From: Symbiodinium natans
Lineage: Eukaryota > Sar > Dinophyceae > Suessiales > Symbiodiniaceae
Direction of reading: 5' to 3'
NCBI GenBank assembly: GCA_905221605.1
Contig: CAJNDS010002080.1
Location: forward strand, 793,001-857,000
DNA length: 64,000 nt
Positions 41,688 to 52,607 of the stretch are shown piece after piece (the stretch's first letter is position 1; every line of letters starts with the position of its first letter). Under the pieces are notes generated by a model, which was not told where the DNA came from, did not search any database, and saw only the letters and a program-made list of their open reading frames with translations. The translations under genes and the position numbers were made by a program.

Positions 41688-42351
41688 CCTGGCCTTCGTC
41701 GTCCGCCTCGTCCTCGGTGAGAAGTGGCTGCCGCTTCTTTCTTCTATTCTTCTTTTCCTTCTTCTCCTCTTTCCTCAGACGAAGCGCACGGATCTGCCTC
41801 TTCACAGCCCGACTGGCTGCAAGGAGAGTTGGCTCACGCTGCTTCTTTGTTCGCTCGTCGCAAGTGTCGCAAGCCTCCGCAAACTCCCGGACGATGTGTT
41901 CTCCAACGGACCCAGGCGGGATAAGACCCGACTTGCGAAGTTCTGTCTTTCGAGCAGTCCTTTCACTGAAGCTAAGCCGGGGCCACTCTTCCCTCAACCT
42001 CTCGATCTTCGGGGCGATCCTCAGCCTGTACCGCTTCTTTGGTTTCGGCTTTGCCTGGGCTGTCCTCGTCACTAACTCCTCTGCTGCTTCGCTAAAGCCT
42101 TGGTGGCTTCTCCTCAACAAGGCCTTGTCCGATCTTCCTCCTCTCCTTTTCTGCTTGTTCGGCCTCTTCTTTGCCTTTGCCTGGATCTGCTGGTCCGGCT
42201 CACCAGCAGGGCGATCTCGTCCACGATCTCCTTGGGCTCTCTGGCCCTGCCTTTCAGACCTTGACCGGCCTGGTCCTTTCTTGCCCTGGGTTTGCCCCAG
42301 CCCTTGCCCGTGTTGACCACAGGCTGCCAGGGGTGCGCAGGGCGCAACCAC
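41587..42351 (-). CDS. Leader ORF of the copia element, function unknown
   Basis: 254 codons between the PBS and gag, overlapping the first part of the gag ORF in another frame. It is strongly basic (Lys/Arg/Gln-rich; KPKPKKRYRLRIAPKIERLR), with a Cys pair (CDTCDE), an EKKEKKNRRKKRQ tract and an acidic tail. It could be an N-terminal Gag part joined by frameshift or a separate nucleic-acid-binding protein. It may also be translated only by chance. Confidence 0.45.
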   Translation of the reverse strand: MVAPCAPLAACGQHGQGLGQTQGKKGPGRSRSERQGQRAQGDRGRDRPAGEPDQQIQAKAKKRPNKQKRRGGRSDKALLRRSHQGFSEAAEELVTRTAQAKPKPKKRYRLRIAPKIERLREEWPRLSFSERTARKTELRKSGLIPPGSVGEHIVREFAEACDTCDERTKKQREPTLLAASRAVKRQIRALRLRKEEKKEKKNRRKKRQPLLTEDEADDEGQGDEESDPDGDHRSLGGRHGGFDPGAPGTVAAVR

Positions 42352-42405
42352 CTGGCTGCAAGGGGTGCCTCGAAGGCAACCTCCTTGTCCGAGCAGCTCC
42401 CTGGG

Positions 42406-42425
42406 TCAGAGCCGCTCCGCTACCA
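42406..42425 (-). promoter_or_regulatory. Primer-binding site of the copia element
   Basis: Directly inside the 5' LTR the coding strand reads TGGTAGCGGAGC. The complement ends ..CTCCGCTACCA, as a tRNA 3' end with CCA. A U-A discriminator context (5' AGCGGAG acceptor stem) fits initiator Met tRNA, the usual copia primer. Confidence 0.7.
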
Positions 42426-42603
42426 TGCAAAAGCAGGCGCGGGCTGAAGAGGACTTATGAACCGTTAACAACCACACTAGCACACAGACCTTTTGAACTG
42501 CTGTCACTGGTCTGAGCTTGGCTGGGGGGCTGCGAATGCAGCACTGTCATCTTCCTGCATGCACACATGCAAGGCTGTCTTGAATAGGCTTCTACTCTTG
42601 ACA
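42426..42603 (-). repeat. Copia LTR (5' LTR of the minus-strand element)
   Basis: 178 bp, same sequence as 35834-36015 apart from the 4-bp indel. It should contain the element's promoter; no clear TATA box was seen. Confidence 0.9.
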
Positions 42604-43763
42604 TTTGAAGACACAGCAAGCGATTAAAAGGGGCGCCCATTTTGGATTGGCAGCAAACCCAGCTGATGCTCATGATTTATCTCTCTCCCCATATATGGGC
42701 GATGGAACGGGTGTCCTTTTTGGATCGTTTTCTGCATCTTCAAGCGAAGAAAAGGGACACCACAAGAAAACACTTAGTAAGGGTGCCCCTTTTGCTCGTT
42801 TCAAGACACAGAAAGCGATTAAAAGGGACGCCCATTTTGGATCGGCAGCAAACCCAGCTGATGCTCATGATTTATCTCTGTCTATATATGGGCGATGGAA
42901 CGGGTGTCCTTCCTGATCGTTTTCTGCATCTTCAAGGGAGAAAGAAGGGCACCGCCCAAGAAGGAAAAGTAACATCAGATATAGGGAGGGAAATTGAAGA
43001 GCTCCTCTCTTTACTTAGTCATTCCCTTTCCTCTCTTCTTATCTGTTGTTTTCTTCGCTTCAAAAAGCAAAATAAGGGAAAAGAGATTTCCTGAAGAGGA
43101 GGGAGGGCACCTATTGAAGAGCTCCTGTCTTTACTTAGTCATTCCCTTTCCTCTCTTATCCGTTGTTTTATTCGCTTCAAAAAGCAAAATAAGCGAAAAG
43201 AGATTTCCTGAAGAGGAGGGAGGGCACCTATCTGTAAAGAGCAATCGTTTAGAGGGGAACAGGAGAAGAGGAGCGAGAGAGAAGGACAGAGGAGAGATAC
43301 AGGGAATCCAATTTCAATAGAACAGCAAAGAAAAGAATAGAAGAGAGATGAATAGAGAAAGGGGAGAGACAAAACAAGGCGCAGAGAAGATGGCACTCTT
43401 CTTTATCTATCCTCCCTCCCTTATCTCTCCCTTCCCTCTTTCTTTTCCAGATAAGAACAACTAAAGAGGAATAATAATGAAAAGGAGAAGAGTAAGGAAA
43501 AGAGCAGAAGAGATGGGCCGAGAAGAGGGATATGATGAAGTACGGCAAGGTCCACGCGCAACCTCTGCTTACCCTGCCACTGTTTTATCCTGCAAGTTTC
43601 TTTCTTGTTGTTCATCAGTCAAAAAGTAACAGAAAGAGAGAAGGGAAAGGGAAGTGAGAGAGGCGAGAGAACAAGGATGCCATTTTTCTGGAAGGGTACT
43701 GGAAAGAAGAGAAGAGACAGGAAGCAAGGAGACGGGGTGACAAAATAAAGCGCAAAGCTCTAT
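42604..43763. repeat. Segmental duplication, copy 2, right part
   Basis: Continues copy 2 after the insertion and matches 32178-33336 of copy 1 almost base for base. It contains two satellite units, then GA/TC-rich DNA. The match ends at about 43763, where a (TCATCA/TCTTCA) trinucleotide repeat (43763-43930) begins. Confidence 0.85.
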
Positions 43764-43934
43764 CATCATTGTCATCACACTCTTCATCTGCATGAGTCCT
43801 TTCATTGTACTGGCATAACTTCACTGCATCAATTGCATAAAGCTTTCCCAGCAGCATCATCATCTTCATCATCTTCATCATCTTCATCAGCTCCTTGATC
43901 TTGTTCATCCTCATCATCTTCATCATCTAGTCAG

Positions 43935-44300
43935 TTGTTCGCATCGTCATCATGTGTTTATGTTTTGCTGCGGTATGCAGACCCCTGTTTCTTGCAAACA
44001 AATGGCCGCGTGCCAATATTAATTGCTTGTAACCGGGCCGCGGCCCACATACGCGACATACCCCGTTACAGGGGGTATGTATCAATGGTCGCGGTTTTGC
44101 GACAGACCTGTTTGTTGTTGTCTGCAGGTTCCAAGTCTTGCTTATCGGGGGGTAAGTGTTCGTAAGTTTAAAGGAGCAAATATAAGTATCCCTGAATTTG
44201 AAACCCCCTTAAACTCTTAAAGGCTGAGTACGCGGAGTGGTTCCAAGATCTTGCTTATCGGGGGGTAAGTGTTCGTAAATTTCACCAAAAACATGACAAT
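43935..44300. other. Unassigned segment with a short direct repeat
   Basis: GCTTATCGGGGGGTAAGTGT followed by TCGTAA occurs at about 44139-44165 and 44251-44277. A 76-codon plus-strand frame exists but has no recognised feature. A short palindromic region GGGCCGCGGCCC is at 44035-44046. Confidence 0.4.
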
Positions 44301-44329
44301 CTTTCCGCGGAATATGTGTCAGTAGAGCC

Positions 44330-45130
44330 GTGCCATAATTTAAATAATTCAAATATTTTAAACAATCTAATAATTTTAAAAATTTAAATCCGAAAGGGGG
44401 GGGGGGGACCACCCCCCCTCCCCAGAATTAAATAATTAAATAATTTAAATAAGACGGGGAGGTTTCGGATTTAAATTATTTAAATTGTTTAATCCTTAGG
44501 GGGCAGCGGGTGGCCCCCCCCCCTTTTCGGATTTAAATTATTGAAATTATTGAAATTATTGTAAATAATTTAAATCCGTTCGAAGCCTTAAATAATTGTT
44601 TAAATTATTTAAATTATTTAAATCCCGGCCGAATTAGATAATTTAAATATTTTAAATCCGAAACCTGCCCGTCATATTCAAATTTAAATTATTTGATTCC
44701 CAGGCGATTTAAAGAATTTAAATAGTTTAAATAATGAAAAATGATTTAAATCCGAAAGGGGGGGGGGACCACCCCCCCTCCCCAGAATTAAATAATTTAA
44801 AAAGTGTAAATACGACGGGGAGGTTTCGGATTTAAGTTATTTGAATTATTTAAGTCTTAGGGGGCAAGGGGGGGGGGGTGGTCCCCCCCTTTTCGGATTT
44901 AAATTATTTAAATTATTTAGAATATTTAAATTATTTAAACTATTTCAATTATTTAAATTATGTAAATTGTTGATATTATTTACAAATTATTCACATTATT
45001 TAATTCCAGGCCGAATTAAATAACTTAAGTAATTTAAATCCGAAACCTGCCCGTCATATTTATGTTATTTAATTATTTAAATAAATTTCGATACTTAAAT
45101 TCTTTAAATTATTTAAATTACTTAAGTCAA
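44330..45130. repeat. AT-rich TTTAAATTATTTAAAT repeats in two ~370-bp units
   Basis: Each unit contains G-tract-ACCACCCCCCCTCCCC (44395-44425 and 44757-44790), then GACGGGGAGGTTTCGGATTT, TTAGGGGGCA and a matching C-tract. The G and C tracts form palindromes. No gene. Confidence 0.8.
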
Positions 45131-45169
45131 TCTAATTAAGTAAAAAACAATATAAACCCAAGCAAGCAC

Positions 45170-45520
45170 GAGAGCCCGGGGGGCTGGAGACTACAGTCAG
45201 AGAGCTCGGGGGCCTGCAGACTACAGCCAGACAGCCCGGAGGCCTGGTGACTACAGCGAGAGAGACCGGGGGCCTGGAGACTACAGTCAGAGAGCTCGGG
45301 GGCCTGCAGACTACAGCCAGACAGCCCGGGACCCTGGTGACTACAGCGAGCCCGGGGGCCTGGAGACTCTACAGTCAGAGAGCTCGGGGCCCTGCAGACT
45401 ACAGCCAGGCAGCCCGGGACCCTGGTGACTACAGCGAGCCCGGGGGCCTGGAGACTCTACAGTCAGAGAGCTCGGGGGCCTGCAGACTACAGCCACAGCT
45501 CGGGGCCGACGGCCTGCTTC
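45170..45520. repeat. ~88-bp tandem repeat built of ~29-bp subunits
   Basis: About four units; subunits share CCTGNNGACTACAG with CAGAGAGCTCGGGGG or GCGAGCCCGGGGG. Open frames on both strands follow the repeat and are not called. Confidence 0.8.
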
Positions 45521-46140
45521 GCGGGAAATCCCGTGGGAAAAGGAAGCCCTTATTTTTAAGTCTTGCGAGATTTCTCGCGGGATACGTTTTAATTTCGAAG
45601 GGGATCCGAGGGAAAACCAAGGGAAGTTCAAAGGGAAGTCCAAGGGAACAGTAAAAGGAAGATTTGACTCTCACGGGAAACTGAAGGGAAACCAAAAAAA
45701 ACATCAAAGGGAAACCACGGGAAAACCAGAAAAACTCAAGGGAGAGCTCGCGGGAATTTCTCCCGCCAAAATTCGCGGGAGAAAAGTTTCGCGGGAGAAA
45801 TATTCAAGGGGAATGCTTTTGTTAACGCTCGTCCCCGGACCCCCGGCTTTTTTTACAAGCCTTATGAATTAACAAAACAAAATGTTCTTTTTTAAAAGGA
45901 CTAAGAAGCGCATTTAAATATTTTAAATGAGTATTTGTGTTGCTGTTTTTTTATTTTTCTTGTGCCTAGGCTTTCAGAATTTCAGGAAAATTGCAAAAAA
46001 AAAAAAAACTTAAATGGTTTATTTGCTAAAAATTACAAACAAAAATCCAAAAATATAACGTACCCATGGAACTTCATGGCCTTTCCAAATATTGAAATGC
46101 CCCTAGTTTCCTGAAAATCTATCAAATTGTAAACTAATAT
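45520..46140. other. Purine-biased then AT-rich spacer
   Basis: 45520-45800 is rich in GGGAAA / CGCGGGA motifs (TCTCGCGGGA, TTTCGCGGGAGAAA). 45850-46140 is AT-rich unique DNA. No gene recognised. Confidence 0.4.
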
Positions 46141-46159
46141 TCAAGTATTTTCCAGAAAG

Positions 46160-48310
46160 GGTCAGGCCCATTTAAATAAAAAAAAAATTAAACTCAGTAA
46201 AACTATTGGAAAAATGAATGTATTTTCCGGAAAAGTCAGGCCCATTTAAAATTTTAAAATCCTTAAAATCCTGAAAACCCTTAAAATTTTGAAAGCCCGG
46301 ACCTTTCAATATTTTAAGGATTTTAAGGAATTTAAGGCATTTTAAATTCTTAAAATCCTTAAAATCCTTAAAATTTTGAAAGAAAATTAAATTATTTTCC
46401 GGAAAGAGGCAGGCCCATTTAAAATTTTAAAAATCCTTAAAATCCTTAAAATCCTTAAAATTTTGAAAGCCCGGGCCTTTCAAAATTTTAAGGATTTTAA
46501 GGAATTTAAGGCCTTTTAAATTTCTTAAAATCCTTAAAATCCTTAAAATTTTGAAAGAAAATTAAATTATTTTCCGGAAAGAGGCAGGCCCATTTAAAAT
46601 TTTAAAAATCCTTAAAATCCTGAAAACCCTTAAAATTTTGAAAGCCCGGACCTTTCAAAATTTTAAGGATTTTAAGGAATTTAAGGCCTTTTAAATTTCT
46701 TAAAATCCTTAAAATCCTTAAAATTTTGAAAGGAAATTAAATTATTTTCCGGAAAGAGGCAGGCCCATTTTAAAAATCCTTAAAATCCTTACAATCCTTA
46801 AAATTTTGAAAGCCCGGGCCTTTCAAAATTTTAAGGATTTTAAGGAATTTAAGGCCTTTTAAATTTCTTAAAAACCTTAAAATCCTTAAAATTTTGAAAG
46901 AAAATAAAATTCTTTTCCGGAAAGAGGCAGGCCCATTTAAAATTTTAAAAATCCTTAAAATCCTTAAAATTTTGAAAGCCCGGGCCTTTCAAAATTTAAA
47001 GGATTTTAAGGAATTTAAGGCCTTTTAAATTTCTTAAAATCCTTAAAATCCTTAAAATTTTGAAAGAAAACTAAATTATTTTCCGGAAAGAGGCAGGCCC
47101 ATTTAAAATTTTAAAAATCCTTAAAATCCTTAAAATCCTTAAAATTTTGAAAGGTTGGGGCTTTCAAAATTTTAAGGATTTTAAGCAATTTAACGCCTTT
47201 TAAATTTCTTAAAATCCTTAAAATCCTTAAAATCCTTAAAATCCTTAAAATTTTGAAAGAAAATTAAATTATTTTCCGGAAAGAGGCAGGCCCATTTAAA
47301 ATTTTAAAAATCCTTAAAATCCTTAAAATTTTGAAAGCCCGGGCCTTTCAAAATTTTAAGGATTTTAAGGAATTTAAGGCCTTTTAAATTTCTTAAATTC
47401 CTGAAAATCCTTAAAATCCTTAAAATTTTGAAAGAAAATTAAATCATTTTCCGGAAAGAGGCAGGCCCATTTAAAATTTTAAAAATCCTTAAAATCCCTA
47501 AAATCCTTAAAATTTTGAAAGGTTGGGGCTTTCAAAATTTTAAGGATTTTAAGGAATTTAAGGCCTTTTAATTTCTTAAAATCCTTAAAATCCTTAAAAT
47601 TTTGAAAGAAAATTAAATTATTTTCCGGAAAGAGGCAGGCCCATTTAAAATTTTGAAAATCCTTAAAATCCTTAAAATCCTTAAAATTTTGAAAGGTTGG
47701 GGCTTTCAAAATTTTAAGGATTTTAAGGAATTTAACGCCTTTTAAATTTCTTAAAATCCTTAAAATCCTTAAAATGTTGAAAGAAAATTAAATTATTTTC
47801 CGGAAAGAGGCAGGCCCATTTAAAATTTTAAAAATCCTTAAAATCCTGAAAATCCTTAAAATTTTGAAAGCCCGGGCCTTTCAAAATTTTAAGGATTTTA
47901 AGGAATTTAAGGCCTTTTAAATTTCTTAAAATCCTGAAAATCCTTAAAATCCTTAAAAGTTTGAAAGAAAATTAAATCATTTTCCGGAAAGAGGCAGGCC
48001 CATTTAAAATCTTAAAAATCCTTAAAATCCTGAAAATCCTTAAAATTTTGAAAGCCCGGGCCTTTCAAAATTTTAAGGATTTTAAGGAATTTAAGGCCTT
48101 TTAATTTCTTAAAATCCTTAAAATCCTTAAAATTTTGAAAGAAAATTAAATTATTTTCCGGAAAGAGGCAGGCCCATTTAAAATTTTCAAAATCCTTAAA
48201 ATCCTTAAAATTTTGAAAGCCCAGGCCTTTCAAAATTTTAAGGATTTTAAGGAATTTAAGGCTTTTTAAATTTCTTAAAATCCTTAAAATCCTTAAAATC
48301 CTGAAAATTT
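46160..48310 (+). repeat. ~174-bp tandem array, forward arm
   Basis: About 12 units, each with CCGGAAAGAGGCAGGCCCAT, TTAAAATTTTAAAAATCC, GAAAGCCCGGGCCTTTCAAA and GGAATTTAAGGCCTTTTAAA. Observed spacing of GGCAGGCCCAT is 165-193 bp, mostly 173-176. Units are themselves palindrome-rich. No gene. Confidence 0.9.
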
Positions 48311-48317
48311 TGAAAGC

Positions 48318-49795
48318 CCCAACCTTTCAAAATTTTAAGGATTTTAAGGATTTTAAGGATTTTTAAAATTTTAAATGGGCCTGCCTCTTTCCGGAAAATA
48401 ATTTAATTTTCTTTCAAAATTTTAAGGATTTTAAGGATTTTAAGGATTTTAATTTTAAAAGGCCTTAAATTCCTTAAAATCCTTAAAATTTTGAAAGGCC
48501 CGGGCTTTCAAAATTTTAAGGATTTTAAGGATTTTAAGGATTTTTAAAATTTTAAATGGGCCTGCCTCTTTCCGGAAAATGATTTAATTTTCTTTCAAAA
48601 TTTTAAGGATTTTAAGGATTTTAAGGATTTTAAGAAATTTAAAAGGCCTTAAATTCCTTAAAGTCCTTAAAATTTTGAAAGGCCCGGGCTTTCAAAATTT
48701 TAAGGATTTTAAGGATTTTAAGGATTTTAAGGATTTTTAAAATTTTAAATGGGCCTGCCTCTTTCCGGAAAATGATTTAATTTTCTTCCAAAATTTTAAG
48801 GATTTTAAGGATTTTAAGAAATTTAAAAGGCCTTAAATTCCTTAAAATCCTTAAAATTTTGAAAGGCCCGGGCTTTCAAAATTTTAAGGATTTTAAGGAT
48901 TTTAAGGATTTTAAAATTTTAAATGGGCCTGCCTCTTTCCGGAAAATATTTTAATTTTCTTTCAAAATTTTAAGGATTTTAAGGATTTTCAGGATTTTAA
49001 GAAAGAAATTTAAAAGGCCTTAAATTCCTTAAAATCCTTAAAATTTTGAAAGCCCCAACCTTTCAAAATTTTAAGGATTTTAAGGATTTTTAAAATTTTA
49101 AATGGGCCTGCCTCTTTCCGGAAAATAATTGAATTTTCTTTCAAAATTTTAAGGATTTTAAGGATTTTAAGAAATTTAAAAAGCCTTAAATTCCTTAAAA
49201 TCCTTAAAATTTTGAAAGGCCTGGGCTTTCAAAATTTTAAGGATTTTAAGGATTTTTAAAATTTTAAATGGGCCTGCCTCTTTCCGGAAAATAATTTAGT
49301 TTTCTTTCAAAATTTTAAGGATTTTAAAGATTTTAAGAAATTTAAAAGGCGTTAAATTCCTTAAAATCCTTAAAATTTTGAAAGCCCCAACCTTTCAAAA
49401 TTTTAAGGATTTTAAGGATTTTAAGGGTTTTTAAAATTTTAAATGGGCCTGCCTCTTTCCGGAAAATAATTTAATTTTCTTTCAAAATTTTAAGGATTTT
49501 AAGGATTTTCAGGATTTTAATTAATTTAAAAGGCCTTAAATTCCTTAAAATCCTTAAAATTTTGAATGGCCCGGGCTTTCAAAATTTTAAGGATTTTGAG
49601 GATTTTAAGGATTTTTAAAATTTTAAATGGGCCTGCCTCTTTCCGGAAAATAATTTAATTTTCTTTCAAAATTTTAAGGATTTTAAGGGTTTTAAGGATT
49701 TTAAGAAATTTAAAAGGCCTTAAATTCCTTAAAATCCTTAAAATTTTGAAAGGTCCGGGCTTTCAAAATTTTAAGGATTTTGTGGTCCTTTTAAA
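48318..49795 (-). repeat. ~174-bp tandem array, reversed arm
   Basis: The same unit in the opposite orientation (ATGGGCCTGCCTCTTTCCGG), about eight copies. With the forward arm it forms a large inverted repeat with its turning point near 48315 (GAAAGCCCCAACCTTTC). Confidence 0.9.
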
Positions 49796-50230
49796 ATTTT
49801 GGAAAACCCCTAAATTCCTTAAAATCCTTAAAGTTTTGGAAGGCGAAGCAGGACCGTCAAATAACGCATAAAGGTCCTACATACATCCTCCTATAGATAG
49901 GATCCTCTTCGTCTCACAAACCATATTCAGGAGAGACTTTTCTGAGGAACCTCAGGCCTACTACATAGTCAAGATATGCGCTCAGGACATGCATAGCTTC
50001 GGGCTTCTAAGGGTTTAGGGTTTAGGGTTGGGGTTTAGGGTCTAGGGTTTAGGGTTTGGGGTTTAGGGTTTAGGGTTTAGGGTTTAGGTAGCAACATGTG
50101 GTTGAAGCCTCACTTGCAGTCGGTTTGCTAAGACGCGGCACCCTTCGGGCTGCGGGTAGTGGAGAATTGGGGTCCTAAACCCTAAACCCTAACCCCTAAA
50201 CCCTATACCCTAAACCTTAAACCCTGTAGA

Positions 50231-50429
50231 TTGGCATAACCGCCAACATGCTCTGAAGCGATACGGCCTACCCTTTTGGGCGGCTTGAGAGTTTTGTTCC
50301 CACCTCACCCCCGTGCACGCAACAGGATTGCGCTGCACACATCGGAGGGAACGCGCCGGTCTTAAGGGAAACCGGCACAGGACTGTTGCAGAAACGCAAA
50401 CGTGATTGAGGAAGCACATAACTTCTACA
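50231..50429. repeat. 199-bp direct repeat, copy 1
   Basis: Begins TTGGCATAACCGCCAACATG and ends ATAACTTCTACA. Nearly identical to 50964-51162 (one visible change, GCACG/GCATG). Confidence 0.9.
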
Positions 50430-50589
50430 CCCCCCTCTTCAGAGATTACGTTCTGCTGGCATGGCACGTCTGTCTCATGGCCCGGAGGTGTGAGCCACCT
50501 TGCCCCCGTAGTTAGGCGCTCATGAGTTACAGACAACTTCTTTGCGCAGCCACGTTTGTGACTGGTCCGAGCTTTTGACTACTCGGGCG

Positions 50590-50917
50590 GCATGTGAGAG
50601 CTTACTGCCCCCCTCACTTGGGCAAGCGCGTGAGAGCTTACTGCCCCCCTCACTTGGGCAAGCGCGTGAGAGTTTACTGCCCCCCTCACTTGGGCAAACG
50701 CGTGAGAGTTTACGGCCCCCCTCACTTGGGCAAGCGCGTGAGAGTTTACTGCCCCCCTCACTTGGGCAAGCGCGTGAGAGTTTACGGCCCCCCTCACTTG
50801 GGCAAGCGCGTGAGAGTTTACTGCCCCCCTCACTTGGGCAAGCGCGTGAGAGTTTACGGCCCCCCTCACTTGGGCAAGCGCGTGAGAGTTTACGGCCCCC
50901 CTCACTTGGGCAAGCGG
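50590..50917. repeat. 36-bp minisatellite, nine copies
   Basis: Unit GTGAGAGTTTACTGCCCCCC plus TCACTTGGGCAAGCGC. Because 36 is a multiple of three, all frames stay open: a 210-codon minus frame repeats PSEGGSKLSRAC. A coding role is possible but not shown. Confidence 0.85.
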
Positions 50918-50963
50918 CCTCACAGCTGCATGAAGCGAGCTCATGCGGCTGATAACCTGTGTG

Positions 50964-51162
50964 TTGGCATAACCGCCAACATGCTCTGAAGCGATACGGC
51001 CTACCCTTTTGGGCGGCTTGAGAGTTTTGTTCCCACCTCACCCCCGTGCATGCAACAGGATTGCGCTGCACACATCGGAGGGAACGCGCCGGTCTTAAGG
51101 GAAACCGGCACAGGACTGTTGCAGAAACGCAAACGTGATTGAGGAAGCACATAACTTCTACA
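50964..51162. repeat. 199-bp direct repeat, copy 2
   Basis: See copy 1. The two copies bracket the minisatellite at 50590-50917 and about 160 bp of unique DNA. Confidence 0.9.
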
Positions 51163-51305
51163 AACCCTATCGGAGACCAAAGCCTTTTTCCCTTAAAGCT
51201 GTTCTTGCCCTTAGCATCCTCGGAGCCTCATAATAAAGACGTAAGAGGGTATAACACGGGTTTAGGGTTCAGGGTTCAGCGTTTAGGGTTCAGGGTTTAG
51301 AGTTT

Positions 51306-51455
51306 AGGAATAACAAGGGTGCCCCTTTTCATTCAACATGTATGTGGTTTCTTGATTCCTAGGACCCAGAAGAGGCCCTTATTCCCTTGTTTGAGGGTTT
51401 GGTCCCTTTATAAGCCCCTTTAAATTAAACCAAAAAGGGCACCCTGTTTATTCCT
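51306..51455. mobile_element. Inverted-repeat element, family I
   Basis: Ends AGGAATAACAAGGGTGCCCC and the complement of AGGAATAAACAGGGTGCCC, followed by TTTT. About 150 bp. Closely related terminal words (AATAAACAGG, AGGGTGC) appear at 2088-2185 and 62038-62070. Confidence 0.7.
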
Positions 51456-51739
51456 AAATCCTAAACCCTAAACCCTCAACCCTAAACCCTAAGCCCTAAT
51501 AATAATTCTCCATGGGGACGAAAGGAGGAACTCCGCGTTTCCCAACTCCCGAACACCGTTGTGAGGAACCGGGCCGTTTTCGAGTTCATGGCCTCCTTCA
51601 AGCTAGGGTCTAGGGTCTAGGGTTTAGGGTTTAGGGTTTGGGGTTTAGGGTTTAGGGTTTAGGGTTTAGGGTTTGGGGTTTAGGGTTTAGGGTTTAGGGT
51701 TTAGGGTTCAGAGGGGCTCTCGAAGGAACCCACATAAAT

Positions 51740-51784
51740 GCGGCCGGGTGTCCGGTGGGCAGAGCCGGTTCCAGATGAACTTTG
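51740..51784 (-). CDS. FTHFS exon F
   Basis: Acceptor AGCTCCTCAG, then CAAAGTTCATCTGG: after two bases it reads KFIWNRLCPPDTR, matching the K-A-L-F-N-R-L-C-P segment of formate-tetrahydrofolate ligases. The left edge is uncertain (GC donor at CCG|GCCGC or later). The remaining two thirds of the ligase were not found downstream. Confidence 0.7.
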
Positions 51785-51952
51785 CTGAGGAGCTGTTCCT
51801 TTCAGTCTAAGATCTAGGGGTTTAGGGTTTAGGGTTTAGGGTTTAGGGTTTAGGGTTTAGGGTTTAGGGTTTAGGGTTTAGGGTTTAGGGTTTAGGGTCT
51901 TTTTGAGGATCCGTGCGGGGCCGTTCCTTTCCGTCTAGGGTTCTACCTTGGA

Positions 51953-52070
51953 CACCTAAGGTTGTACCCGTGGGTTTTGGGGTACGTTCAAGGATCCCAA
52001 AGGGAATATGAGGGCCATTTTGGGAGTATATTAAGGGGAACCGTCAGGGGTACAACCTTAGGGGTAGGAG
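51953..52070. mobile_element. Dispersed element, family G, copy 2
   Basis: CCTAAGGTTGTACCCGTGGG at the left, inverse of GGGTACAACCTTAGGGG at the right. Shares GAGTATATTAAGGGGAACC with 8676-8806. Confidence 0.6.
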
Positions 52071-52607
52071 TCTTCATCCCTTGATACGAGGGCTGCGCAA
52101 CACTTTAAACCCTAAAGTGAACCCTTCTGGGGGTGAAGGCGGGAATTCCAAAAGGTACAAACGACGTGTCGTATAGGCCTGCATCACTGTGTACATATAT
52201 ATTATATATATATATATACATGTGTATATGTGCTTTCTTTTTGTCATGGCCACCCAGCCATGATCCACCTGTCTTTTTGGGTCACCCCCCCCCCCCCCCC
52301 CCCGAAAGGCTCCGTACTCTACTGCGTCAAGGAAGCCCCGCCCCCCCCCCCCCCCCTCCCCCGAATACTAGGGTTTGAAAATGTCATAAGATGGGGCCCC
52401 GTACTTAACCCTCCCAGTGTCAACCCAGGGCTTGCTCTTAGACCCTCTAGAGTTTCCAAGGTCCCTGGAGGTTTTTGGGTTTAAGTTCTTTTTTTGTGTT
52501 GGGGCAGTCTTTTTTTCTGGGGAGGGGGGCAGAAAGCCCCCAGGTGTGAAAACTTCATCATTGATTTGGCACTTGAGTTTTTTGGGGTTAAATCGATTGC
52601 TTTCTGC

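Larger units (their letters stand above)
35834..42603 (-). mobile_element. Ty1/copia LTR retrotransposon, full length, defective
   Basis: 6770 bp on the minus strand: LTRs, PBS, a basic leader ORF, gag-protease-integrase ORF, RT-RNase H ORF, PPT, and a 5-bp target duplication. The order (integrase before reverse transcriptase) defines copia. Near-identical LTRs indicate a recent insertion. The integrase/RT junction carries a deletion with frameshift, so this copy is unlikely to make a complete polyprotein. It inserted into the second copy of the satellite-bearing duplication. Confidence 0.93.

Noticed and set aside
36296-42515. Many plus-strand frames up to about 200 codons
   Set aside because: They lie antisense to the copia ORFs and mirror their codon pattern.
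45247-45707. 92-135 codon frames
   Set aside because: Translation of the ~88-bp tandem repeat and GGGAAA-rich spacer.
47479-48233. FKDFKDF-type repeat proteins
   Set aside because: Translation of the ~174-bp AT-rich array; no start context or non-repeat sequence.
50542-50989. Repeat protein encoded by the 36-bp minisatellite
   Set aside because: All frames on both strands stay open because the unit length is divisible by three; no independent support.
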